NCBI RefSeq assembly: GCF_005930495.1
Contig: NZ_SJEX01000027.1
Coordinates: 1-52,997, forward strand
Reading direction: 5' to 3'
DNA: 52,997 nucleotides
DNA from: Modestobacter excelsi
Lineage (GTDB): Bacteria; Actinomycetota; Actinomycetes; Mycobacteriales; Geodermatophilaceae
In this document: positions 28,009 to 37,913 of the stretch, piece after piece
Layout: every line of letters begins with the position of its first letter
Numbering within the stretch: position 1 is the stretch's first letter
Notes under the pieces: model-generated
The model's database searches: none
Seen by the model: the letters and a program-made list of their open reading frames with translations, nothing else
Told to the model about the DNA's origin: nothing
Made by a program: the position numbers and the translations under genes

Positions 28009-28058
28009 GCTCGGGGTGCTCCTCGCGGGACGGGTCGGCGGTGTGCTGAGCTTGTCAG

Positions 28059-28724
28059 GTGCAACGGTGGTCGGTCGTCGTCCCGGCCAAGCGGCTGGTC
28101 GCGGCGAAGACCCGGCTGACCCCGCTGACCGCGACGCTCGGGGACGCGCCGCCCGCCGGGCACCGGGACCTGGTCCTGGCGCTGCTGGCCGACACCGTCG
28201 CTGCGGCGCTGGCCAGCCCGGCGGTCGGTGGGGTGCTGGTGGTGACCGACGAGCCGCAGGCCGCTGCCCTGGTCACCGGGCTGGGCGCGCGCACCGTCCG
28301 GGACGAGCCGGACGCGGGCCTCAACGCGGCGCTCGCCCACGGCGCCCGCCGGGCCCGGGCGGCCGCCGCCGGCGGCCCGGTCGCCGCGCTCTCCTCCGAC
28401 CTGCCGGCCCTGCGACCGGCCGAGCTGACCGAGGCCCTGCAGGCCGCGGGCGCGGTGCCCCGGGCGTTCGTCGCCGACGAGCTGGGCAGCGGGACGACGC
28501 TGCTGGCCGCCCGCGACGGCGAGCTGGACCCGCGCTTCGGCCGGGGGTCGGCGGCCGCGCACGCCGCCGGCGGGGCGGTTCCGCTGACCGGCGACTGGCC
28601 CGGTCTGCGCCAGGACGTCGACACCCCCGCCGACCTCCAGGCGGCCTGCTGGATCGGGGCCGGCCCGCGGACCACCGCATTCCTGCGGTCTGCTGCCGAG
28701 TCCATCTCCTGGACACCTCCGTGA
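28059..28724 (+). CDS. cofC: Phosphoenolpyruvate/2-phospholactate guanylyltransferase (CofC/FbiD)
   Basis: 221-aa nucleotidyltransferase of coenzyme F420 synthesis. It makes a GPP-activated precursor (from PEP in mycobacteria, from 2-phospholactate in archaea) for FbiA. Motifs: [14 protein letters not shown] (GTP-binding Lys and Arg), [10 protein letters not shown] (metal-binding Asp), and DVDTPADL at the C-terminus. GTG at 28059. The stop overlaps a GTG of ppk1 (GTGA). The pairing with ppk1 and mutT1 matches M. tuberculosis Rv2983-Rv2985. Confidence 0.9.
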   Translation: MQRWSVVVPAKRLVAAKTRLTPLTATLGDAPPAGHRDLVLALLADTVAAALASPAVGGVLVVTDEPQAAALVTGLGARTVRDEPDAGLNAALAHGARRARAAAAGGPVAALSSDLPALRPAELTEALQAAGAVPRAFVADELGSGTTLLAARDGELDPRFGRGSAAAHAAGGAVPLTGDWPGLRQDVDTPADLQAACWIGAGPRTTAFLRSAAESISWTPP

Positions 28725-28738
28725 GGCAGGATCGACCC

Positions 28739-30802
28739 GTGCCCGACGCCCCCTCGCCGCTGCCCGCCGACCGGTTCCTCAACCGGGAGCTGTCCTGGCT
28801 GGACTTCAACAGCCGTGTGCTGGAACTGGCCGAGGACGAGGACCTGCCGCTGCTCGAGCGGGTCAAGTTCCTGTCCATCTTCGCCAGCAACCTCGACGAG
28901 TTCTTCATGGTCCGCATCGCCGGGCTCAAGCGCCGGCAGAGCACCGGGCTCAGCGTCCGCTCCCCCGACGGGCTGACCATCCGCGAGCAACTGGCCCGGG
29001 TGACCGAGCGCACCCAGGACCTCGTCCACCGGCACGCCAGCGTCTTCGACAAGGACGTCGCTCCCCGGCTCATGGAGCAGGGCATCCGGATCGTGCACTG
29101 GTCCGACCTCGGCGAGGCCGACGCCAGGCGGCTGCGGGAGTACTTCCGCGACCAGGTCTTCCCGGTGCTCACCCCGCTGGCCGTCGACCCCGCGCACCCC
29201 TTCCCCTACATCAGCGGGCTGTCGCTGAACCTCGCCGTCTCGGTGCGCGACCCGGAGACCGGCGCCCCGCGGTTCGCCCGGGTGAAGGTGCCCAACAACG
29301 TGCCCCGGTTCATCCCCGTCGCGGCGGCCACCGACCGCGAGGCGGTGTTCCTGCCGCTCGAGGACCTCATCGCCGCGCACCTGACCTCGCTGTTCCCCGG
29401 CCTCGACGTGATCGACCACCACCTCTTCCGGGTCACCCGCAACGCCGACCTCGAGGTGGAGGAGGACCGCGACGAGGACCTCCTCCAGGCCCTCGAGCGC
29501 GAGCTGGCCCAGCGCCGCTTCGGCCCCGCGGTGCGGCTGGAGGTCACCGAGTCCATCGACCCGCAGATCCTCGACGTGCTGGTGCACGAGCTGGAGATCA
29601 GCCCGGCCGACGTCGTCTCGGTGCCCGGGCTGCTGGACCTCGCGTCGCTGATGGCGCTCTACGACATCGACCGGCCCGAGCTCAAGGACGAGCCGTTCGT
29701 CCCGGCGACCCACCCGCGGCTGAGCGAGGGTGAGACCCCCAAGAGCGTCTTCGCCACGCTGCGCGAGGGCGACGTGCTCCTGCACCACCCCTACGACTCC
29801 TTCGCCACCAGCGTGCAGCGGTTCATCGAGCAGGCCGCGGCCGACCCGAACGTGCTGGCGATCAAGCAGACGCTGTACCGCACCTCGGGTGACTCACCGA
29901 TCGTCGCGGCGCTCATCGAGGCGGCGCAGGCGGGCAAGCAGGTCGTCGTCCTGGTGGAGATCAAGGCCCGCTTCGACGAGGAGGCCAACATCAGCTGGGC
30001 CCGCTCGCTGGAGCGCGCCGGGTGCCACGTCGTCTACGGCCTGGTCGGCCTGAAGACGCACTGCAAGACCGCGCTGGTGGTACGGATGGAGAACGGCGTG
30101 ATCCGCCGGTACTGCCACCTCGGCACCGGCAACTACAACCCCAAGACGGCCCGCATCTACGAGGACGTCGGCATCCTGACCGCCGACCCGCGGGTGGGCG
30201 CCGACCTCACCGACCTGTTCAACACCCTGACCGGCTACTCCCGGCAGACCACCTACCGCTCGCTGCTGGTCGCTCCGCACAGCATCCGCACCGGGCTGCT
30301 GGAGAAGATCCGCCGCGAGGCCCGGCACGTCGCCGAGGGCAAGCCCGCGGGCATCCGGATCAAGGTCAACTCGCTGGTCGACGAGCAGCTCATCGACGCG
30401 CTCTACCAGGCGTCGCAGGCCGGCGTCCCGGTGGAGCTGGTCATCCGCGGCATCTGCACGCTCCGGCCGGGGGTGCCCGGGCTGAGCGAGAACATCAGGG
30501 TCCGCTCCATCGTCGGGCGGTTCCTGGAGCACTCGCGGGTCATGCACTTCGCCAACGCCGGGACGCCGGAGTGGTGGCTGGGCAGCGCCGACCTCATGCA
30601 CCGCAACCTGGACCGCCGGGTCGAGGTGCTGCTGCGGGTCAACGACCCCGCGGCGCAGCGGCAGCTGCAGCGGGTCTTCGACCTGGACATGGCGCCGGAC
30701 GTGCGAAGCTGGCAGCTGGCCGGCGACGCGAGCTGGACGCGCACCGGCGACCGGGACTCGCAGGCGGAGCTGCTCGCCCTGCGGGGTGAGAGCGCTGGCT
30801 GA
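28739..30802 (+). CDS. ppk1: Polyphosphate kinase 1
   Basis: Makes inorganic polyphosphate from ATP through a phosphohistidine intermediate. 687 aa. The N-terminus reads [18 protein letters not shown]; catalytic His441 lies in [11 protein letters not shown], and [12 protein letters not shown] follows. The start is ambiguous: GTG at 28739 gives MPDAPSPLP. An in-frame GTG at 28721 overlaps the cofC stop as GTGA and would add MRQDRP, which suggests coupled translation. Confidence 0.96.
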   Translation: MPDAPSPLPADRFLNRELSWLDFNSRVLELAEDEDLPLLERVKFLSIFASNLDEFFMVRIAGLKRRQSTGLSVRSPDGLTIREQLARVTERTQDLVHRHASVFDKDVAPRLMEQGIRIVHWSDLGEADARRLREYFRDQVFPVLTPLAVDPAHPFPYISGLSLNLAVSVRDPETGAPRFARVKVPNNVPRFIPVAAATDREAVFLPLEDLIAAHLTSLFPGLDVIDHHLFRVTRNADLEVEEDRDEDLLQALERELAQRRFGPAVRLEVTESIDPQILDVLVHELEISPADVVSVPGLLDLASLMALYDIDRPELKDEPFVPATHPRLSEGETPKSVFATLREGDVLLHHPYDSFATSVQRFIEQAAADPNVLAIKQTLYRTSGDSPIVAALIEAAQAGKQVVVLVEIKARFDEEANISWARSLERAGCHVVYGLVGLKTHCKTALVVRMENGVIRRYCHLGTGNYNPKTARIYEDVGILTADPRVGADLTDLFNTLTGYSRQTTYRSLLVAPHSIRTGLLEKIRREARHVAEGKPAGIRIKVNSLVDEQLIDALYQASQAGVPVELVIRGICTLRPGVPGLSENIRVRSIVGRFLEHSRVMHFANAGTPEWWLGSADLMHRNLDRRVEVLLRVNDPAAQRQLQRVFDLDMAPDVRSWQLAGDASWTRTGDRDSQAELLALRGESAG

Positions 30803-31748
30803 CCAGGGGGTGCTCATCCCGGCCGCCGGCGGGGCGGTCTGGCGCACCGGGACAGGCGGGGTCCTGGAGACCGCGCTGGTGCACCGGCCCAAGTACGACG
30901 ACTGGTCCCTGCCGAAGGGGAAGCTCGACCCCGGCGAGCACGCGCTGGTCGCCGCGGTCCGCGAGGTCCGCGAGGAGACCGGGCTGCAGGTCGCGGTCGG
31001 CCGGCGCAGCGTGCAGACCCGGTACACCGTGCGGAACGGCCCCAAGCGGGTCGACTACTGGGTGATGGAGGCCGTGGGCGGCACGTTCGTCCCCAACGAC
31101 GAGGTCGACGAGCTGCGCTGGCTGCCGATGCCGGCGGCCATGGCGCTGGTCAGCCACGAGCACGACCGCGCGGTGCTGCAGGACCTCGCCCGCACCGACG
31201 TCCCCCGCTCGCCGGCGCTGCTGCTGCTGCGGCACGCCTCGGCCGGGAACCGCTCGGACTGGGACGGCCCGGACGCGACCCGCCCGCTGGACCGTCGCGG
31301 GCGGGCGCAGGCGGCCGGCCTGGCCGCCGTGCTGCCCACCTTCGCCCCGACCCGGCTGCTGACCGCCCCCCCGGTGCGCTGCCGGGAGACCCTGACCCCG
31401 GTGGCCGCGGCCACCGGCCTCCCCGTCGGCGAGGTGCCCGAGCTGGGCGAGGAGGGCTTCACCGCCGACCCGGAGGCGGGGCTGGCGGTGGTGCAGCAGC
31501 TGCTGGCCGACCCGGCCGGGCTCACCGTGGTCTGCAGCCAGGGCGGGGCGATCCCCTCCGTGCTGCTGGCGCTCGGCGTGCGCTGGCACGACGCGGCCGG
31601 TGCGCTGTGGCCACCCTCGGCCAAGGGCAGCGTGTGGGCGCTGGGCGGCCGGCCCGGCGCGCTGGCCGCCGACTACTACCGCGACTTCGCGGCCGACCCC
31701 GCCGCCGACCGCCACGCCGCAGAACGTGCGGTCCGGAGCCCGTCGTGA
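30786..31748 (+). CDS. mutT1: Nudix hydrolase with histidine-phosphatase domain (MutT1-like)
   Basis: 320-aa two-domain protein. The Nudix box [23 protein letters not shown] is at residues 45-67, written here in two parts: [11 protein letters not shown], then [12 protein letters not shown]. The C-terminal histidine-phosphatase domain has the RH motif (149-150) in [10 protein letters not shown]. Same architecture as mycobacterial MutT1, which degrades 8-oxo-dGTP and diadenosine polyphosphates. GTG start overlaps the ppk1 end by 17 nt, so it is co-transcribed and probably coupled. Confidence 0.94.
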   Translation: MRALADQGVLIPAAGGAVWRTGTGGVLETALVHRPKYDDWSLPKGKLDPGEHALVAAVREVREETGLQVAVGRRSVQTRYTVRNGPKRVDYWVMEAVGGTFVPNDEVDELRWLPMPAAMALVSHEHDRAVLQDLARTDVPRSPALLLLRHASAGNRSDWDGPDATRPLDRRGRAQAAGLAAVLPTFAPTRLLTAPPVRCRETLTPVAAATGLPVGEVPELGEEGFTADPEAGLAVVQQLLADPAGLTVVCSQGGAIPSVLLALGVRWHDAAGALWPPSAKGSVWALGGRPGALAADYYRDFAADPAADRHAAERAVRSPS

Positions 31749-31855
31749 CGGGAGACCGGGAGCAGGCCCTGGCCGCGGCCGAGCGCGTGCGGCGGGCCGT
31801 GGCGGAGCTGCGCGGCCGCGAGGCGCCGGTGCCGGCCCGGCGGCTGCCGGCCTGA
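31745..31855 (+). CDS. Possible small protein (36 aa) coupled to mutT1
   Basis: The GTG at 31745 overlaps the mutT1 stop in a GTGA. The 36-codon frame is Ala/Glu/Arg-rich (EQALAAAERVRRAVAELR), fitting one amphipathic helix, and ends LPA inside a terminator-like palindrome. Codon use is GC-rich at third positions. No known family. The perfect GTGA overlap supports expression, but so short a frame could be chance. Confidence 0.45.
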   Translation: MTGDREQALAAAERVRRAVAELRGREAPVPARRLPA

Positions 31856-31868
31856 CTCAGGCCGGCAG
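31844..31868. terminator. Palindromic terminator built from the two convergent gene ends
   Basis: A 12-bp perfect inverted repeat with a 1-nt centre (CTGCCGGCCTGA-C-TCAGGCCGGCAG, i.e. arms 31844-31855 and 31857-31868). Both arms end in the stop codons of the small plus-strand ORF and of leuD on minus. As RNA this gives a 9-bp stem with a 7-nt loop in either direction. Confidence 0.65.
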
Positions 31869-32453
31869 TGACCGCGGCAGCCAGGCCGGGCGCTGCGCCT
31901 CGAACGCGCTGATGTCGTCCAGGTGCCGCTCGGTGAGGCCGACGTCGTCCAGGCCCTCGAGCAGCCGCCAGCGGGTGTAGGGGTCGATCTGGAACGGGAC
32001 GGTGACGTCGCCGTAGGTGACCTGCTCGGCCTGCAGGTCGACGGTGACCGGCAGCGCCGGGTCCGCCTCGACCGCCGCCCACAGCGCCTCGACGTCGGCG
32101 TCGGGCAGGACGACGGTGAGCAGCCCGGCCTTGGTCGAGTTGTTGCGGAAGATGTCGGCGAACCGGGGGCTGATGACCACCCGGAACCCGCCGTCCAGGA
32201 GTGCCCAGTTGGCGTGCTCGCGGGAGGAACCGGTGCCGAAGTCGGGACCGGCGACCAGGATCGAGGCGCCGGCGTACTGCGGCTGGTTCAGCACGAAGTC
32301 CGGCTCGTTGGTCCGCCAGGCCACGAACAGCCCGTCCTCGAAGCCGGTGCGGGTGATCCGCTTGAGGTACTCGGCCGGGATGATCTGGTCGGTGTCGACG
32401 TTGCTGCGGCGCAGCGGGGCGGCGGTGCCGGTGTGGATGGTGAAGGCGTCCAT
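31857..32453 (-). CDS. leuD: 3-isopropylmalate dehydratase small subunit
   Basis: Swivelling-domain subunit of isopropylmalate isomerase, which converts 2- to 3-isopropylmalate and, in the citramalate route, isomerises citramalate. 198 aa. Shows [14 protein letters not shown] and [12 protein letters not shown] (substrate-recognition loop), with NNSTKAGLL near residue 108. ATG at 32453, 5 nt after leuC, so the two subunits are made together. Confidence 0.97.
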   Translation of the reverse strand: MDAFTIHTGTAAPLRRSNVDTDQIIPAEYLKRITRTGFEDGLFVAWRTNEPDFVLNQPQYAGASILVAGPDFGTGSSREHANWALLDGGFRVVISPRFADIFRNNSTKAGLLTVVLPDADVEALWAAVEADPALPVTVDLQAEQVTYGDVTVPFQIDPYTRWRLLEGLDDVGLTERHLDDISAFEAQRPAWLPRSLPA

Positions 32454-32458
32454 CGCGG

Positions 32459-33871
32459 TCAGACTCCAGCCATCTCGAGGTCGGCAGGGGCGGTGAGCTT
32501 GCCGGTGAGCGCGGTCGCCGCGGCGACGGCCGGGGAGACCAGGTGGGTGCGTCCGCCCTTGCCCTGGCGGCCCTGGAAGTTCCGGTTGCTGGTGGAGGCG
32601 GAGCGCTCCCCCGGCTTCAGCTGGTCGGGGTTCATGCCCAGGCACATCGAGCAGCCGGCGCCCCGCCACTCGGCCCCGGCGTCGATGAACACCCGGTCCA
32701 GGCCCTCGGCCTCGGCCTGCTGCTTGACCGCCACCGAGCCGGGGACGACGAGCATCCGGGTGGAGGCGTCGACGTGCTTGCCCGCCAGCAGCGCGGCGGC
32801 GACCCGCAGGTCCTCGATCCGGCCGTTGGTGCACGAGCCGAGGAAGACGGTGTCGACCGCGATCTCGCGCAGCGGGGTGCCGGCGGTCAGGCCCATGTAG
32901 GCCAGCGCGGACTCGGCGGCCTGCCGCTCGTTCTCGTCGGTGATCTGGGCCGGGTCGGGCACGCTGGCACCGATCGGCAGCCCCTGCCCGGGGTTGGTGC
33001 CCCAGGTGACGTAGGGGGTCAGCGACGCGGCGTCGATGTGCACCTCGCGGTCGAAGACGGCGTCGGGGTCGGTGTGCAGCGTCGACCAGTGCGCGACGGC
33101 GGCGTCCCAGTCGGCGCCCTGCGGGGCGTGCGGACGGCCCTGCAGGAAGTCGAAGGTGGTCTGGTCCGGGGCGATCAGCCCGGCCCGGGCACCGGCCTCG
33201 ATCGACATGTTGCAGATCGTCATCCGGGCCTCCATCGACAGCCCCTCGATGGCGGTGCCGCGGTACTCGATGACGTGGCCCTGGCCGCCGCCGGTGCCGA
33301 TCTCGGCGATGACGGCGAGGATGACGTCCTTGGCCGAGACGCCCGGGGGCAGCTCGCCGTCGACGGTGACCGACATCTGCTTGGCCGGGTACTGCGGCAG
33401 CGTCTGGGTGGCCAGCACGTGCTCGACCTCGCTGGTGCCGATGCCGAAGGCCAGCGCGCCGAAGGCGCCGTGCGTGGAGGTGTGGCTGTCGCCGCAGACG
33501 ATCGTCATGCCCGGCTGGGTCAGCCCCAGCTGCGGGCCGATGACGTGCACGATGCCCTGGTCGCGGTCGCCCATCGGGGCCAGCCGGATGCCGAACTCCG
33601 CGGCGTTGCGGCGCAGCGCCTCCACCTGCGCCCGGCTGACCGGGTCGGCGATGGGGCTCAGGATGTCCAGCGTCGGGACGTTGTGGTCCTCGGTGGCCAT
33701 CGTCAGGTCCGGCCGGCGCACCCGGCGTCCGGCCGCGCGCAGCCCGTCGAAGGCCTGCGGGCTGGTCACCTCGTGCACGAGGTGGAGGTCGATGTAGAGG
33801 AGGTCGGGCTCCCCGGCCGTCCGCCGGACCACGTGGGACTCGTACACCTTCTGCGCCAGGGTCTGGCCCAT
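32459..33871 (-). CDS. leuC: 3-isopropylmalate dehydratase large subunit
   Basis: 470-aa aconitase-superfamily subunit. Three cluster cysteines are placed as in E. coli: C347 in GSCTNGR, and the CSMC pair near 407 and 410, giving a 4Fe-4S site. Other marks: [13 protein letters not shown] and [13 protein letters not shown] at 33871 with a very strong AGGAGG ribosome-binding site. Transcribed away from ndgR, with a palindromic operator in the gap. Serves leucine synthesis and, with CimA, isoleucine synthesis. Confidence 0.97.
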   Translation of the reverse strand: MGQTLAQKVYESHVVRRTAGEPDLLYIDLHLVHEVTSPQAFDGLRAAGRRVRRPDLTMATEDHNVPTLDILSPIADPVSRAQVEALRRNAAEFGIRLAPMGDRDQGIVHVIGPQLGLTQPGMTIVCGDSHTSTHGAFGALAFGIGTSEVEHVLATQTLPQYPAKQMSVTVDGELPPGVSAKDVILAVIAEIGTGGGQGHVIEYRGTAIEGLSMEARMTICNMSIEAGARAGLIAPDQTTFDFLQGRPHAPQGADWDAAVAHWSTLHTDPDAVFDREVHIDAASLTPYVTWGTNPGQGLPIGASVPDPAQITDENERQAAESALAYMGLTAGTPLREIAVDTVFLGSCTNGRIEDLRVAAALLAGKHVDASTRMLVVPGSVAVKQQAEAEGLDRVFIDAGAEWRGAGCSMCLGMNPDQLKPGERSASTSNRNFQGRQGKGGRTHLVSPAVAAATALTGKLTAPADLEMAGV

Positions 33872-33922
33872 GGGAGCTCCTCCTCGTTGCCATCTCATAC
33901 AATGAGATGAGAGTATTGCTGC
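33872..33922. promoter_or_regulatory. leuC/ndgR divergent control region with 8-bp inverted repeat
   Basis: 51-nt intergenic region. CATCTCAT (33891-33898), 3 nt, ATGAGATG (33902-33909) is a perfect inverted repeat and a likely operator for the adjacent IclR regulator NdgR. TTGCCA (33887-33892) and TATTGC (33914-33919) are weak promoter-like boxes; the latter lies 4 nt before the ndgR GTG, suggesting a leaderless mRNA. On minus, the repeat lies just upstream of the leuC AGGAGG. The palindrome is certain; its use by NdgR is inferred from family knowledge that NdgR/LtbR bind before leuCD. Confidence 0.75.
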
Positions 33923-34627
33923 GTGGGACAGCCTAACCCCGTCGCGGTCCTGGACAAAGCCGTGGCCATCCTCCGCGCCGTGGCCGACGAACCGGCCAGC
34001 CTCGCCGAGCTGGTCGCCCGGACCGAACTGCCCCGCGCCACCGCGCACCGGCTGGCGACCGCGCTGGAGGCCCACCGCCTGCTGCGGCGCACCACGGCCG
34101 GCGCGTGGGCACCCGGACCGGCCCTCGCCGAGCTGGGCCGCGGCGGTGCCGACCTGTCCGAGCTGGCCGGCCGGCACCTCAGCGCGCTGCGGGACGCCAC
34201 GGGCGAGAGCGCGCAGTTCTACGTGCGCGACGGCGGCAGCCGGATCTGCATCGCCGCCGCGGAACGCTCCTCGGGGCTGCGCGACACCGTGCCCGTCGGC
34301 GCCCGGCTGCCGCTGACCGCGGGCTCGGCCGCGCACGCCCTGCTCGCCTTCGCCCCCGCCGAGGAGGTCACCCCCCTGCTGCCGGCGGCGAGTTTCACCG
34401 CCCGGACGCTGCTGGACGTCCGCCGCCGCGGCTGGGCGCACAGCGTCGCCGAGCGGGAGGCCGGCGTCGCGTCGCTCTCCGCGCCGGTGCGGGACGGGGC
34501 CGGCGGGGTGCTGGGCGCGGTGTCGATCTCCGGGCCGGTGGAGCGGCTGGGCCGCCGGCCGAGCCCGGAGGTGGTCACCGCGGTGCTCGAGGCGGCCGTG
34601 GCGATCTCCCGCGCGGCCCGCTGCTGA
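33923..34627 (+). CDS. ndgR: IclR-family regulator NdgR/LtbR
   Basis: 234-aa IclR regulator with an N-terminal winged helix-turn-helix (roughly residues 9-50, [18 protein letters not shown]) and a C-terminal effector domain (about 80-225). Divergent from leuCD, as NdgR (Streptomyces) and LtbR (Corynebacterium) are; those control branched-chain amino acid and related genes. GTG at 33923. Its stop is shared with structured element E. Confidence 0.92.
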   Translation: MGQPNPVAVLDKAVAILRAVADEPASLAELVARTELPRATAHRLATALEAHRLLRRTTAGAWAPGPALAELGRGGADLSELAGRHLSALRDATGESAQFYVRDGGSRICIAAAERSSGLRDTVPVGARLPLTAGSAAHALLAFAPAEEVTPLLPAASFTARTLLDVRRRGWAHSVAEREAGVASLSAPVRDGAGGVLGAVSISGPVERLGRRPSPEVVTAVLEAAVAISRAARC

Positions 34628-34684
34628 AGGACCCCCTTCCTCCCCACCCTTCGCGAGCTCAGGGCGGGCCCCTGGAAGGGGGCC
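34627..34684 (+). repeat. Structured 3'-end element, copy E
   Basis: 58-nt copy on plus; its first A is the last base of the ndgR stop. Layout: AAGGA; CCCCCTTCC; TC; CCCACCCT; loop TCGCGAGCTC; AGGGCGGG; CCCCT; GGAAGGGGG; CC. The outer 9-bp stem is perfect; the inner has one A-C mismatch. Almost identical to copy A. Confidence 0.87.
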
Positions 34685-34702
34685 GAGGGTCCACACTGAC
34701 CT

Positions 34703-35821
34703 ATGGCCATGAGCACAGGTCTGGCTATGAGCACAGGTCACGCCCGCATCGCCGGGCCCGGTGAGGGCATCGGGCTCGACGAGCTCGCCCTGGCCACGCG
34801 CAACCACGGCCTCCCGCTCGAGGCGCTGCGCTGGGACGTGACCCCGCCGGGGCTGCACTACGTGCTCACGCACTACGACATCCCCGCCCTCGACCCGGCG
34901 GACTGGGCGCTGCAGGTCACCGGCGCCGTCGAGCGGCCGCTCCAGCTCACCCTCGCCGACCTGCAGCGGCGCGCCGGCGCCGCGGCCCGGGTGACGCTGG
35001 AGTGCGCCGGCAACGGCCGCGCCCGGTTCGAGCCGCGACCGGTGAGCCAGCCCTGGCTGCTCGAGGCGGTGGGGACGGCGGAGTGGAGCGGCACGCCCCT
35101 CGCCCCGCTGCTGCACGAGGCCGGCCTCTCCCCCGACGCCGTCGACGTCGTGTTCACCGGCGCCGACCACGGGGTGGAACGCGGCGTCGAGCAGGACTAC
35201 GCCCGCGGCCTGCCGGTCACCGAGGCGCTGCGACCGGACGCGCTGCTGGCCTGGGCGATGGACGGCGCGGCGCTGCCCCCGCAGCACGGCGCTCCGCTGC
35301 GGCTCGTCGTCCCGGGCTGGTACGGCATGGCCCAGGTGAAGTGGCTGACCCGGATCGAGGTGCTCACCGAGCCCTTCACCGGCTACCAGAACGCGACCGC
35401 CTACCGGATCGCCACCGAGGCCGGCGACCCCGGCGACCCGGTCACCCGGATCCGGCCGCGGGCCCTGATGAGCCCACCCGGCTTCCCCGACTTCATGACC
35501 CGCGAGCGGTTCGTGCCGGCCGGGCCGGTGACCCTGACCGGGCGGGCCTGGTCGGGCCGCGCCCCGGTCACCGCCGTGGAGGTGAGCACCGACGGCGGGG
35601 CGAGCTGGTCCGGCGCGGAGCTCGCCGCGGCCGATCCGGCGCACCCCTTCGCCTGGCGGTCGTGGTCGTTCGCCTGGACGGCGGAGGCGGGCTCCACCGA
35701 CCTGCTGGTGCGGGCGACCGACGCGACCGGGGAGGCGCAGCCGGTCGAGCAGCGCTGGAACCGCCAGGGCATGGCCAACAACCTGGTGCAGCGCGTGCCG
35801 GTCACCGTCCTCGCCCGCTGA
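34703..35821 (+). CDS. Molybdopterin-dependent sulfite oxidase-fold oxidoreductase
   Basis: 372-aa SuOx-family enzyme. The molybdenum-ligating Cys101 lies in LECAGNGR, and the cofactor-binding [21 protein letters not shown] motif is present in two adjacent parts ([14 protein letters not shown], then MAQVKWL). A C-terminal dimerisation domain of Ig type follows (about 270-370). No heme domain and no Tat signal, so it looks cytoplasmic. Three in-frame ATGs occur at 34703, 34709 and 34727; a 13-nt piece ATGAGCACAGGTC is directly repeated, so the N-terminus is uncertain. The physiological substrate and electron acceptor are unknown. Confidence 0.88.
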   Translation: MAMSTGLAMSTGHARIAGPGEGIGLDELALATRNHGLPLEALRWDVTPPGLHYVLTHYDIPALDPADWALQVTGAVERPLQLTLADLQRRAGAAARVTLECAGNGRARFEPRPVSQPWLLEAVGTAEWSGTPLAPLLHEAGLSPDAVDVVFTGADHGVERGVEQDYARGLPVTEALRPDALLAWAMDGAALPPQHGAPLRLVVPGWYGMAQVKWLTRIEVLTEPFTGYQNATAYRIATEAGDPGDPVTRIRPRALMSPPGFPDFMTRERFVPAGPVTLTGRAWSGRAPVTAVEVSTDGGASWSGAELAAADPAHPFAWRSWSFAWTAEAGSTDLLVRATDATGEAQPVEQRWNRQGMANNLVQRVPVTVLAR

Positions 35822-35842
35822 GCCTCCGGACCGAGTCCTTCC

Positions 35843-36184
35843 TCAGTGGGGGGCTGCGTCCGAGCCGTCGCTGGTGCCCTCGCCCTTCTCCTTCTCCAGG
35901 GCCACGGGATCGACGACGATCGGCCGCAGCCACAGCCAGAGGGCGAACGCCACGGCGACGATGATCATGACGATCCCGGACCAGAGGTTCGCGTTCCAGT
36001 CGCCGGTCTTCGCCTTGTCGTCGGCGTTGTCGCCGACCAGGCCCATGATCGTCAGCACGATGCCGTACAGCCCGATCAGCCCGGCGATGACGGTGCGGAC
36101 GTCGTAGGCGCCCGCGGTGTGCTTCTGGCTCGAGGTGCCCGACTCCGGCCCGTCCGCGCCGGCCTGTCCGTGTGCGGTGCTCAT
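35843..36184 (-). CDS. Small two-TM membrane protein, partner of the SSS transporter
   Basis: 113 aa with two hydrophobic segments (about 32-50 and 68-88), an acidic loop between them and a Lys/Glu-rich tail. It lies 31 nt downstream of the SSS symporter, on the same strand. Small membrane proteins beside SSS transporters are known (for example with acetate permeases), so it may be an accessory subunit (inference). No recognised enzyme motif. Confidence 0.78.
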   Translation of the reverse strand: MSTAHGQAGADGPESGTSSQKHTAGAYDVRTVIAGLIGLYGIVLTIMGLVGDNADDKAKTGDWNANLWSGIVMIIVAVAFALWLWLRPIVVDPVALEKEKGEGTSDGSDAAPH

Positions 36185-36215
36185 GTCTGCTCCTGTCGGG
36201 GAACGCCGGCGGCGG

Positions 36216-37913
36216 TCAGCGGAAGATGAGGTTCAGGATGATGACGAGCACCAGGGAGATGCCGGCCAGCTTGGGAGGCGACTGGTACCAGGGCAGCAGG
36301 TGCGCCTCCGGGTCGGTGCGCTGCTCCTTCGGGGTCTCGGAGTAGACCAGCCCGGCCAGCTCGGCGGCCGGTTTCGGTGCGGTGACCATGCTGACCCCCA
36401 CGCTGACCAGCACGTCGACCACGAACGCCGCACCGGCGGCGGCGAAGCTCGCGCCCTGACCGCTGAGTGAGAGCACACCCAGGGACGCCGAGCCGAAGGC
36501 GTCCTGGCTCAGGAACGCGACGAGCACGGCGGCCAGCGTGCCGGACACCAGGCCGGCCCAACCGGCGGTGGCGGTCATCCGCTTCCAGAACATCCCGACG
36601 ATGAACGTGGCGAACAGCGGGGCGTTGAAGAAGCCGAAGAGCGTCTGCAGGTAGTTCATCAGGTTGTTGTAGTTCGAGGCGATCAACGCGGTGAAGATGG
36701 CGATGACCGTCGCCCCGACGGTCGCCACCCGGCCGATCATCAGGTAGTAACCGTCCGGCTTGTCCTTCTTCACGTACTGCTGCCACAGGTCGTAGCTGAA
36801 CACCGTGTTGAAGGCCGAGATGTTCGCCGCCATGCCGGCCATGAAGGCGGCCAGCAAGCCGGCGATGGCCACGCCCAGCAGCCCGTTCGGCAGCACCGCC
36901 TCCATCAGCATCAGGATCGAGTTGTTGTAGTCGACGGTGCCGCCGGTGGCCTTCGCCTCGCTGATCGAGGGGATCAGCACCGCGGCGATGATGCCCGGGA
37001 CGATCACGATGAACGGGATGAACATCTTCGGGAACGACCCGATGATGGGGGTGCTCCGGGCCGCGGACATCGACTTGGTCGCCATCGCCCGCTGCACCTC
37101 GACGAAGTTCGTCGTCCAGTAGCCGAAGGAGAGCACGAAGCCCAGGCCGAAGACGATGCCGATGACCGACAGCACCGGGTTCTCGATCGCCGTCAGGCCC
37201 GTGCCGGGCCAGGACTTCAGCTGCTCGTCCCCGCCGGGTGCGGCCTGGACCTTGTCGATGAGGCCCCCGATGCCACCCACGCGGTGCAGACCGAGCAGCG
37301 TCAGCGGCAGCAGCGCGGCGACGATGACGAAGAACTGCAGGACCTCGTTGTAGATGGCCGCCGACAGCCCGCCCAGGGTGATGTAGCTGAGCACGATCGC
37401 TGCGGCGATGAGCAGCCCCAGCCACAGCGGCCAGCCCAGCAGCGCGTTCACGACGGTCGCCAGCAGGTAGAGGTTGATGCCGGCGATGAGCAGCTGGGCC
37501 AGCGCGAAGCTCAGCGCGTTGACCAGGTGGGCGCCGGTGCCGAACCGGCGGCGCATGAACTCCGGGACGCTCCGCACCTTGGAGCCGTAGTAGAAGGGCA
37601 TCATCACGACGCCCAGGAACAGCATCGCGGGGACGGCGCCGATCCAGAAGTAGTGGAACGTGGCCATGCCGAACTGGGCCCCGTTGGCCGACATGCCGAT
37701 GATCTCGACGGCACCGAGGTTGGCCGAGATGAAGGCCAGCCCGGTCACCCAGGCGGGCAGCGAGCGGCCGGAGAGGAAGAAGTCGAGGCTGTCCGACACC
37801 CGGCGGCGGGCGGCGAAGCCGATGAGCAGGACGACGGCGAAGTAGGCGACGACGAGCGCGTAGTCGACGGCGTTGGCGTCGAGCCGCAGGGTGTCGTCCG
37901 CTGCGAGGACCAC
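36216..37913 (-). CDS. Sodium:solute symporter (SSS family)
   Basis: 565 aa with about 13 hydrophobic segments. SSS landmarks: GFAARRRVSDSLDFFLSGR with the charged loop after TM1, GLAFISANLGAVEIIGM, and a long central domain with IYNEVLQFFVIVAALLPL. Substrate class (sugar, monocarboxylate or amino acid) cannot be told. GTG at 37913 has a strong GGAGGT 7 nt upstream. Followed by the small membrane protein. Confidence 0.9.
   Translation of the reverse strand: MVLAADDTLRLDANAVDYALVVAYFAVVLLIGFAARRRVSDSLDFFLSGRSLPAWVTGLAFISANLGAVEIIGMSANGAQFGMATFHYFWIGAVPAMLFLGVVMMPFYYGSKVRSVPEFMRRRFGTGAHLVNALSFALAQLLIAGINLYLLATVVNALLGWPLWLGLLIAAAIVLSYITLGGLSAAIYNEVLQFFVIVAALLPLTLLGLHRVGGIGGLIDKVQAAPGGDEQLKSWPGTGLTAIENPVLSVIGIVFGLGFVLSFGYWTTNFVEVQRAMATKSMSAARSTPIIGSFPKMFIPFIVIVPGIIAAVLIPSISEAKATGGTVDYNNSILMLMEAVLPNGLLGVAIAGLLAAFMAGMAANISAFNTVFSYDLWQQYVKKDKPDGYYLMIGRVATVGATVIAIFTALIASNYNNLMNYLQTLFGFFNAPLFATFIVGMFWKRMTATAGWAGLVSGTLAAVLVAFLSQDAFGSASLGVLSLSGQGASFAAAGAAFVVDVLVSVGVSMVTAPKPAAELAGLVYSETPKEQRTDPEAHLLPWYQSPPKLAGISLVLVIILNLIFR

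Noticed and set aside
35822-35842. Seventh copy of the structured element (AAGGAC on minus)
   Set aside because: Only 21 nt, with GGAC-cga-GTCC; it lacks the loop and outer arms. Possibly a remnant, but not countable.
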